Source: Antedon mediterranea
Taxonomy: Eukaryota > Echinodermata > Crinoidea > Comatulida > Antedonidae
DNA length: 64,000 nucleotides
Direction: 5' to 3'
Assembly (NCBI RefSeq): GCF_964355755.1
Contig: NC_092679.1
Span: 11,398,932 to 11,462,931, forward strand
Part shown: positions 55,052 through 64,000 of the stretch, in pieces
Layout of the letters: each line of letters starts with the position of its first letter
Position numbering within the stretch: the first letter of the stretch is position 1
Made by a program: the position numbers and the translations under genes
The notes under the pieces: generated by a model
Seen by the model: only the letters and a program-made list of their open reading frames with translations
What the model was told of the DNA's origin: nothing
Database searches by the model: none

Positions 55052-57252
55052 CTGTTGAACCCACAAATGTGAAAACGCCCACAAATGTGAAAACAACCAC
55101 AAATGTGAAAACGCATCACCCACAAATGTGAAAACAACCACAAATGTGAAAACGCATCACCCACAAATGTGAAAACAACCACAAATGTGAAAACGCATCA
55201 ACCACAAATGTGAAAACAGCGCCCACAAATGTGAAAACGATCATCGCCCACAAATGTGATAACGCCCACAAATGTAAAAACAAGAGAGACTTTTTCGCCC
55301 ACAAATGTAAAAAAATCAGATCAAATTTAATGCTAGATTCAGACAAACATTATATCATGATTGTATTGAGTTGTTTGTTCACGATACGTCTGTTAGGGTC
55401 GTCGTTAACACGTTGGATAATAATCATTTGCTGCTCGTGCGCGCGATATTTGCACGTTAACTCGTTTGTTTAATGAACGTAATAGTTCAAGACGATATTT
55501 GTTATTTGCTGCGCGCGTGCACGATACTACAAGGTCAAGGCCATGTTATATCATTGTTGCTTCTACTGTGTGGTTGTTGGCTTACTATTATGTACGTATA
55601 GTTATAAGTCGATGTTCGATATTTTTTTTTTGCGCGCACACGATACAATAAGGTCAAGGTTAAATTGCTACTTGTATGTAGTGTGTGGTTATTAACTCGT
55701 TGGCTTACTGTTATGTACGTATGTTCCAAGTCGATGCTCGATTCGATGTTTTTGGGCGCGTACACGATACTACAAGGTCATATATCATTGCTGCTTGAAG
55801 TGCAGTTGGGCTTACTATATTTATTAGTATTATGTACGTATTATAGCTCCAAGTCGATGCTCGGTGTACACGATACTACAAGATCAATGCTATACTCGTC
55901 GTTCAGTTATTGCAGTAGTTCCTAATGTTCAATTTTTTTACAAAACTATAACCACAAGATAATAATACAAGAGCTAGAGCAAGAACAACTAATAAAAGAA
56001 TATTTCTTTATTTTAGAGCGATAAACAAATTGTAACATAGAATAATACCGTAACACCAATATCCAACCAAACATAATACACGATACGATAGTATCAAACT
56101 TGTCACGAACATGTATTCTATAAAACATACTATGAAATCTATAACAATTATACTAATGGACAAAACTTCCTACTATAGGCCTACTACTATTTACATTCGT
56201 GGTTTAATCTGATGCTTATTGTTTAATTTGTATATCTATTTTTAGCGGATAATTATAAAGATATACGGAGAATAATATTACCTATTGAATGCATTACAAT
56301 TTAACTGATTTACTATCAAACGTATATTCGACAATTTTTATGTATAATATAATTATAAGTAAATAAGTCAACGTACAAGGTATAACGGTATTGTTAATGA
56401 GGAACAAACTGGCTTCATGAATTACCTAACAAAATATTTAAGGAGGAGTTGCAATGCGATTAAATAATGTTATCTACTAATAGTAGGCTTACACTTGATT
56501 GGAGATGCCTATAACACTAATTGTATGAGCATTAGAAGTCATAACAGTAAGCCAACGAGTTAATAACCACACACTACATACAAGTAGCAATTTAACATTG
56601 ACCTTGTTGTATCGTGTGCGCGCAAAAAAAACATCGAATCGAGCATCGACTTGGAACTATACGTACATTTAACAGTAAGCCAACGAGTTAATAACTATAA
56701 TAACCAGTAGAAGCAACAATGATATAACATGGCCTTGACCTTGAAGTATCGTGCACGCGCGCAGCAAATAACAAATATCGTCTTGAACTATTACGTTCAT
56801 TAAACGAGTTAACGTGCAAATATCGCGCGCATGAGCAGAAAATTATAATAATCCAACGTGTTAACCACGACCCTAACAGACGTATCGTGAACAAACAATT
56901 ATTGAAACAACTCAATACAATCATGATATAATGTAGTACCTCGATCAAAATTGTTTGAGTCTAGCATTAAATTTCATCTGATTTTTTTTTTTTTACATTT
57001 GTGGCCGAAAAATTCTCATTTTTTTTTACATTTGTGGGCGTTATCACATTTGTGGGCGATGATCGTTTTCACATTTGTGGGCGCTGTTTATTACATTTGT
57101 GGTTGATGCGTTTTCACATTTGTGGTTGTTTTCACATTTGTGGGTGATGCGTTTTCACATTTGTGGTTGTTTTCACATTTGTGGGTGATGCGTTTTCACA
57201 TTTGTGGTTGTTTTCACATTTGTGGGCGTTTTTACATTTGTGGGTTCAACAG
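55052..57252. mobile_element. 2.2-kb foldback element with CCCACAAATGTGAAAACG arrays
   Basis: Ends are CTGTTGAACCCACAAATG and its reverse complement. The left array (55060-55310) has about a dozen units of (CC)ACAAATGTGAAAAC with CGCATCA or AAC spacers. The right array (56985-57245) is the mirror image. Inside lie second arms at 55330-55580 and 56690-56975 (shared strings include ATTGTATTGAGTTGTTTG-like text, ACGATACGTCTGTTAGGGTC and CGTTAACTCGTTTA). A third layer of about 118-bp direct repeats runs 55440-55890. No transposase recognised and no clear target duplication. Confidence 0.8.
55440..55890. repeat. Four tandem units of about 118 bp within the foldback element
   Basis: CACGATAC(TAC)AAGGTCA recurs at about 55519, 55630, 55763 and 55869. 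Each is followed by TTGCT, GGCTTACT, TATGTACGTAT and TCGATG blocks. GCGCGC-rich sequence precedes the first three. Confidence 0.7.
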
Positions 57253-58475
57253 GGACCACTCTTATTCGGTTCACTATAATATCTATGATTATAATTATTA
57301 ACAGTGATAATTATATAATCTCTCACTATTCGACATTTACCAATCACAATCATTACTAATACTCATGATTATCATGGCAGACAGTTACAGCTTTAGTATA
57401 CTGAGTTTTTGGCACAACGTGTTTGCCGGCCGTGTGTTCATATTTAAAGAGACTTGTAACAATGATGATGACTTCTATCTATAATCAAAACAATTAATCA
57501 GGAATCGTATGACAACTTGTGAATCAATACTCAAGTTCGTGTTTAGTAGCCAACAATATGAACTCTAAAAGACTAATAATATGTAAAAATATGAGTTTGA
57601 TTACGGTAAGTCAATTTTGTTTTATTTCACTGTAGATATGACGTCATGATCAATAAGAGCAATACATCGTTGCACCCGTCACGATTATTTGGTTGGACGT
57701 GTGAAACTGTTATTTTCATCATAATGACAATCCCCTGTTCTAGGGTGAAAACATTTATTTTGTGTTATGTAAGAAAAATGCATCCTTTGTAACTGTATTG
57801 TCTTCGATAAACGTAATCTATTATCTTCACCATATAATAGATATCATAATCGCACCAGTTAATAGACACGTTGTGTAGTTGGGCCTACCTATCCAATAAG
57901 GTCTAAAGTCTGAAACTATAGGCCATTGCGTTCTGTAGTCCTAATGTGTAGACATGGATGTGATTTTATTAGGATAATTATTTAGTCCATATACACAGTG
58001 GGACCTCTCGATCATATGTACCGTACGGTATGTGCAATATTTTATAGAATAACGTCATCTGTGAATTACAGAGTTTGTAAATTTGAAATAACTTAATGAA
58101 ACTTTTATCTACTTGTCGCTTCATTATCTGAAGAATACTATACCAATACACCGGCAGAAGATGACCAGGGGCTATCACTCATTCACTCCGTGATTTTGCT
58201 TACTTCTTCATTACATAGTGGTATCCTCTTTACGCACTGTGATATCGACTTAGATAATCATATATAAATAAAAGTAGTGTCCTATCCGTACGCTATTTTT
58301 TATTTATCAAGCATTTTCTGTCGTTAACAACACGTGTTAATCCAATTCTAAGCTAATCACTGTATGGCTGAATCTGCCAACATAGCATCATGTAGTATAT
58401 CATACATTCGTCTTTTACCACAAAATACAGACTGCAATATGATTTACTGTACTTCCTACTTACTGTTAAGGGTTA
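57253..58475. other. Intergenic region upstream of SLC25A21 copy 2
   Basis: No repeat or coding sequence recognised. It should hold the promoter of copy 2; the last bases before the ATG (GGGTTAATGAA) match those before copy 1, so the duplication includes at least part of the 5' UTR. Confidence 0.45.
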
Positions 58476-61400
58476 ATGAAAGCGATGAGTACTGGAACCT
58501 TAAACAAGCCTACATATAGGCCTAGTAGTAAATTTAAAGGAGCTTGCCAACAAATCGTTGCTGGAGGTACAGCTGGTGAGTTTACAATTGTTTTATTTCA
58601 AATTATGTAGTATGTTAGCTGATTTTCCATCATGGCTGTGTCATCAGATGAAGTTGTATTTCATTCATAATAATCCTGGATATAGCGCCTAATGTTGTGA
58701 AACCTCTATGCGCTATACGTTATTACTCCGGTCATTTTTTGAGATTAAACACCTATGGAAACATACTCCCATAATGCAGGTAGTAATCAGCGTAAAAGTG
58801 GTTCCCATTTATACACCTGGGTGGAGAGAGGCAAACATAAGTAAAGTATATTGCCTAAGGATACAAGCAATGCGGCTTGAGTTGGATTCGAACCTCTCGG
58901 TCTCAGTAGTCGAACGTCCAACACATTGCGCCACACGCCCTTGTATTCACTAATTAAAATATTCGGAATCTTCCTTTATGATAGAAACATCCAACAAGAA
59001 AAGTTCAGATTAATCATTTATTATAATTACCTTACGAAAGAGAGAACTATGTTATGACACATATTTAATACACTATTTCCTGTCATCTTTAATAATAGTT
59101 ATTTTGTTGTAGAATTAATTGTTATGTATACATTATGTTACTTTAGGTTTTGTTGAAGTTAGTCTTATGCAACCATTGGATTTGATTAAAACAAGGTACG
59201 TTTCCAACCCGTAACAATAACAAGAACAGGAAAATTGCCAGTAAGCTTGCCAAATAGCTAGCTCAGAGCGAAATGTTTTTAGTATATAGTAATGTACCAT
59301 ATATTTATAACCACTTTTTTGTTGTTTTCACAGATTTCAAATTCAGTCCATTCATACAGAACAGTATTCGTCAATAGTTGATTGTGTAAAGAAAATATAT
59401 CAAACTGAAGGGTGAGCAATAGAAAATCAGTAAAATTCATATCTCATTATAACATTACGTAAAAGTTCGGGCGCTATCAGAAGCCCTATTTCACAATACT
59501 CATCCTGCTTCATCGCTGTCGAAATATAAGTGGGGTTAATATTATAAATGTTGTTGCAAAGGTTTATATTTTAGAGACAATACTCGTGTTTATGTGTATT
59601 TTGATGTATAGGCCTACTCTTTTCAATTTTTTAGTGTTTTATCCTTCTACAAAGGAATTTTACCTCCAATTTTGGCCGATATTCCTAAACGTGCAACAAA
59701 ATTCTTCACATTTGAACAGTATAAACAGTTGTTTTCCTTTGGTGCTCCCTCTCCAACTGCTATTGTAAGTATGATTAAAGGATATTCGATAAATAATTTA
59801 ATTTGCTTTCTACATTGATTTAGAAAATAATAAACGAATCAGAAAGCCACTCACTGTAGTTTGTGTTAATTTTTGTGGACGGCTTATGATGTTGTTTACT
59901 GCCCTCTGTCGTCGCGAACTAATTATACAGGTTTACAAAAACCTGATTGCATTGTTGCATTTTGATTGGTTAATGACGCATAATAGTTCGGTAATAGTTC
60001 TACATACAAGAAAAAGTGATATATAATGTCAATGATAATAATTAATGGGCTCTAATGCACTTCCAGCTTTTTGTAAACGTTTTGATAATTTTTGCCACGC
60101 GATAGGTTGTTAAAAATCAACCTGAAGTGTGCGCACGTCAGTTCTTTTCCGCATCCAAAGTTGGAGCACTGTCTTTTTGGCCTAGCTTTCTGGACTAGCC
60201 TTCATAAATGATTTACGATGAATAACATGCATATACATTTATTTCAGACCAATAGGTAGGCCTAAGTAGTCAAAAAGATGAGAAAAACACTACAAACATA
60301 CTATTTATAATATTAAGTGATCTTTTAAAGATTTGCCAAAAGGAAACTCAAGTAAAGGTTCAGGCCTAGGTTGGTGTCAAGGAGGAAGCATGTTATGCAA
60401 TAATTCATAAATAATACATTTAAAAAAAAAATTCTACTACTATAACATTATTTCTAAAGACAACATATCAATTGTATAGGCCAGAATAGCTTAATTTATT
60501 GAGAGAATGTGTATCTGTCCTATCTTCCTTCTGCCTGTTACTGCAGTTTTTCCACTCATACAAATATAATTTTTAAATTTAAATTTTACTACGGATTTAT
60601 ATTATTTATATGTCATACTGATTCGTGAAATAACTCATTTCTAGCTAGCTGTAACTTGATGATTAACGTGCTTGCCTTCCCACGCCGACGTCCAGGATTC
60701 AATCCTGACTTAACTCACTACCCTTTTACTCCACCTATAAGCCTCACATGTATTTAAGCACGATACAGTATAGTTAACCCGTCCTGTATTTGAATGAGAA
60801 TAATTTAAAAAGAAGTAACGTTAATCAATTAAACTTAATTTTTATAGAGCTTCACGTTAGCTGGTTTAGCAGCAGGTGTTACTGAGGGCTTTCTTACTAA
60901 TCCATTTGAAGTTGTTAAAGTTCGACTTCAAGCAGAAAATCAAGCTTTTTCAAAGGTAAGAAAAAGTGGTTGAGCAGAAAATAATAAATAATAAAAGTTT
61001 CAGTAATTTAATTTAATTACGATTAATTAGTTCTAAGGTAAGAAAGAAAAATTAACATTAATTATTGTTTAGTTTTTAAAATATCTTTGTTCATACTCCA
61101 AAAGAAGCCATTGTGTTAGGGCCTCCTGAAAAATAATTTTTTAAACAATATTTCCTTAAATATGACATACAATAGTAGACTTAAAAACATATCGAACCAA
61201 AAATGACATTATTAAATTATAGATTACCTGAAAAAATCGTAATTTTACGAAAACTGTCTTTAAAATTAACATTTTTATTTTGTGTCTTTGTGAACTGTGT
61301 TCTTTTTTTTCTGCGGAAGTAAATAACTACAAATTTGCAAATTCAAAGTTTTATTTTAAGGCCTATTCATCGTTTACATGTTTTGGTTGACAATACAATG

Positions 61401-63770
61401 TTTAACCTAGAAGTAGGTAAGCCTCTATCTAAGTACTTCCCATCTGTATTTATTATTTCGAAAACCCCACCTAGCTTCCCTTCGAGTGTATATCATGGTC
61501 AAACATCTGGAAAATGATCGTACTTTCTTAAAATGACAAACAAACGTATTTTTAACTCTTTTGTTTTCAAGAGAAAAGTAATTTCTGCTCAAAATTTCTA
61601 TCATTCGTTTGCTCTTAAATATTTTGAGCTGATAAAAACGATTGCACATAGAGACACTTGTTAAAACGGCAGTAATTCAAAACACTTATTGTATTGTACA
61701 AAATGTGATTAACGACCAATTTTTAGTGTTCCGTTTATCACACTTATTATTTCGCATTTATCATTGTATAGTAAATGCTTAGATGACATATTCCACATTC
61801 CACAAACCAGTTGTTGGGATATGATCATACATATTATTTTCATTATTATTTAATATACCATTGAGTTAACCCAAGGTAGAGACTTTTAAAGTTGATAAAA
61901 TAACCAATCGCTTTAATAATTTTCCAATGTCCAAGCACCATGCATGAGATATACACAGTTAACACCCACATCAGTAATAATTGGCCCATAAAACAAAAAC
62001 AAAGCCTGAACAGACCCAAATTACAAGTTTATAGCAGTTGATGTTGAATATCGATCATTTTGAGTCTCGACATTTTTGTGTAGAAATTTCCCATTTTGTA
62101 CTACAGTATTATTTAATAATAATATCTTCATTTAGAAAACGTTCAGATCAAATGTGAAGACTAAGTCACTTAAATTTATTTTAATAAAAATTAATTTTTT
62201 TTGCAAAATAATATTTTTAATGAAAATACACATTTTATACAATGTTGAATATAATATATTTGTGTCGAATTTTTTAAATCAATATATACACCACAACATG
62301 TTAAACTTTATTTGATCAAAATACATTTCAAAACATATCAATTTGTCATACAACTTGTAAATCATGTTTTGTGTAAAAAAACAAGTAAATTAACATCGAA
62401 GTGTAAAACAAGATTTACATGTACCCGGTAACAACATGTAATAATAATATAAATCAAGAGTTGATAAATTATTGGTATTTTTTCACCATTATGTTGATTG
62501 ATATTTACAGACATGTTGCACTTGACCCGTAGCAATAAATTCATTTAAATACTCTACACTTATATATTAATAAATCAAATAAATATTTGTCATTGATAGC
62601 AAATTAGTGCGTGGTCTATGGCAAAAGTCATCGTACATGAAAATGGGTTTGGTCTGTCAGGCTTGAATAAAGGCCTCACGTCAACACTTTGTAGACATGG
62701 TGTCTTCAATATGATTCTCTTTGGTTTTTATCACACTATTAAAGTGTATTCAAAGCCATACCAGGTAAGATATGCTCTTTTTAAAATCTCATAATGTATC
62801 TAAATATTTTAATTAATTACTCAAATAAAATATCACTGCATCTTACATCTGATTGTAGTGTTTCTAGATTTACAATGATAATCTATTTAAAATAACATCT
62901 TGTTTTGTCTTTAAACAAAATATAAGTAGTTAGTCACATTGGCAAACATCCTCCTTTAAACAATATCATGTATTAACAAATAAATGAATAACGTTCTTGT
63001 AATTTCAATTTCTAAGCAAAAACAAAATTTATTCAAAATATTTGTTTAATCATGATGTTCATTTTCTCTCTCTTCCTACCTCTCTCTCTGTACTGTATCA
63101 CCCACTAACGTAACAATCTACCACTAATGTCTATGATTTCTTAACATTTTCTCCTGTTGTTACGTTAGTGGTTAACCTTTGTTACGTTAGTGGTTGATGA
63201 AGTTTGTTACGTCAGTGGTTAAACTGTTGTTACGTTAGTAGTTAATGGATTGTTACATTAGTGGTTGATTTTGGTTACGTTAGTGGTTAATGTTACATTA
63301 GTGGTTGGATTTGTTACGTTAATGATTAATGTTACATTAGTGGTTGATTGTTACGTTAATGATTAATGTTACATTAGTGGTTGATTGTTACGTTAGTGGG
63401 TGATACAGGGGCAACTTTTTGTTTGTTTTCTTTGTTATCCTGATTATGTAGCAGTTTAAAAAAATGTTTATCTTGAAATGACGAGGACGAAATATCTTCA
63501 ATGATGCATATTTCTATTGCCAAATATAATCCTTCCATCAAATCTGATTTTGTCATGCTTTAATAGTTGAAATGCTTATTTTTGTTAGGATAAAAAACTT
63601 GAATTTCTTCGTAAATTCATGATAGGTCTTACTGGTGGAAGTATAGCATCATGTAGTAACATTCCATTTGATGTTGCCAAGAGTCGTATACAAGGACCAC
63701 AACCTACTGCTGGCCACATCAAATATAAAACATGTATACGTACTATACATACTATCTACGTGGAAGAAGG
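58476..63770 (+). CDS. SLC25A21: Mitochondrial 2-oxodicarboxylate carrier, copy 2 (exons 1-7, runs off window)
   Basis: Exons 58476-58575, 59147-59195, 59334-59411, 59635-59764, 60848-60955, 62600-62764 and 63589-63770 have the same sizes and phases as copy 1, except that exon 1 is 6 nt longer. They give 270 codons. The last exon (expected KALYKGLLPKML...) is not in the remaining 230 bp. The three carrier signatures are intact (PLDLIKTR, PFEVVKVR, PFDVAKSR). An in-frame TAA at 58467 sets the ATG at 58476; Met4 is an alternative. Amino-acid changes against copy 1 cluster in exon 1 and in the second half of exon 6 (LCRHGVFNMILFGFYH against LFRHGIFNMIYFSFYH). Intron 3 is only 223 bp, against 5.3 kb in copy 1. 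The carrier signatures, open frames and splice sites suggest a working gene. Confidence 0.9.
58805..58945 (-). mobile_element. tRNA-derived SINE in intron 1 of copy 2
   Basis: On the minus strand: GGGCGTGTGGCGCAATGTG, with an A box at 58933-58918, then a perfect B box GGTTCGAATCC (58894-58884). The arrangement is that of a tRNA-like head and it is too degenerate elsewhere to be a working tRNA. Confidence 0.65.
60644..60715 (+). mobile_element. tRNA-derived SINE head in intron 4 of copy 2
   Basis: TAGCTGTAACTTGATGATTA followed by an anticodon-arm-like CTTGCCTTCCCACGCCGACG and B box GGATTCAATCC. Acceptor-stem pairing is poor, so a SINE rather than a tRNA gene. Confidence 0.5.
63093..63408. mobile_element. 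316-bp foldback element with GTTACGTTAGTGGTTAA array
   Basis: Ends CTGTATCACCCACTAACGTA (63093) and the reverse complement at 63387-63408 match over 22 bp. The interior is about 14 degenerate units of GTTACGTTAGTGGTTGATT-like sequence, almost all in one orientation, with only one or two units at the left in the opposite sense. It lies in intron 6 of SLC25A21 copy 2. It may be a deletion derivative of a larger element. Confidence 0.75.
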
Positions 63771-64000
63771 GTATGTTTGAAACACTGTTCAGTTGCCTGT
63801 AATATCTAAATTTAGCAGGTAGCCATTTAAAATTCATCTTATATGGTAGTTTTTTAATTTTTCAAAAAAGTGAATTTCCGGTAAGTATAATGAACTTGTA
63901 AGTTGTAATTAGTAATGGTTTATTTTATTCATTAGGATAAAATAATCAACAGTTATTACTATAATTGCATCATCTTTGATTACCAGTATGGATAGCTAAA

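Noticed and set aside
55116-55473. Cys/His-rich ORFs (AHKCKN and TFVG/HICG repeats) that look like small zinc fingers
   Set aside because: Both are frames through the ACAAATGTGAAAAC array and its complement.
58884-58938. tRNA gene
   Set aside because: A and B boxes are present on the minus strand, but no good acceptor stem or anticodon loop could be drawn; a SINE head fits better.
63771-64000. Last exon of SLC25A21 copy 2
   Set aside because: No sequence resembling the GVKALYKGLLPKM exon is present; by analogy with copy 1 it should begin beyond position 64000.

Overview
This is animal nuclear DNA: AT-rich, with intron-split genes using GT/AG splice sites and a dense load of non-LTR retrotransposons and inverted-repeat DNA elements. 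The hosts genes (SLC25A21, an ST8Sia-type sialyltransferase, an SLC17 transporter) and the many foldback elements with tandem-repeat arms recall the TU elements described from sea urchins. I infer a deuterostome invertebrate, probably an echinoderm, with modest confidence. The palindrome TAGGCCTA is scattered everywhere.

Layout. 1-610: a 300-bp tandem repeat rich in AGGTCA half sites. 1230-5680: nested and adjacent foldback elements, followed by a possible first exon of an unknown membrane protein on the minus strand (5708-5961). 6500-20490: a retrotransposon graveyard. It holds an RTE/BovB-like LINE (-), an L1/Tx1-like LINE (-), an orphan LINE ORF1 (-), a jockey/CR1-like LINE (+) and the 3' end of a Ty3/gypsy element with one 400-bp LTR (-). 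20934-22940: another foldback element whose core is related to the one at 1591-4357. 24712-28887: a complete seven-exon alpha-2,8-sialyltransferase gene. 29150-34339: two LINE fragments and then the 3' half of an SLC17 (sialin-like) transporter, whose N-terminal exons are not visible. 35430-42344: MITEs, a 0.66-kb segmental duplication, a palindromic foldback element and a 2-kb foldback element with a 9-bp target duplication. 43019-53633: a complete eight-exon SLC25A21 (mitochondrial 2-oxodicarboxylate carrier) with a 5.3-kb intron carrying a MITE and a LINE. 55052-57252: another foldback element. 58476-63770: a tandem second SLC25A21 copy, exons 1-7, with exon 8 beyond the window.

The two carrier genes are tandem paralogues that keep identical exon phases and near-identical patches, which suggests gene conversion. 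The sialyltransferase lies just upstream of an SLC17 family member (the family includes the lysosomal sialic acid exporter), but a functional link is only a guess. The most unusual feature is the foldback population: at least seven elements in 64 kb. Each has its own tandem-repeat unit in the arms, several have a second, inner set of inverted arrays, and two cores are shared under different outer arrays.
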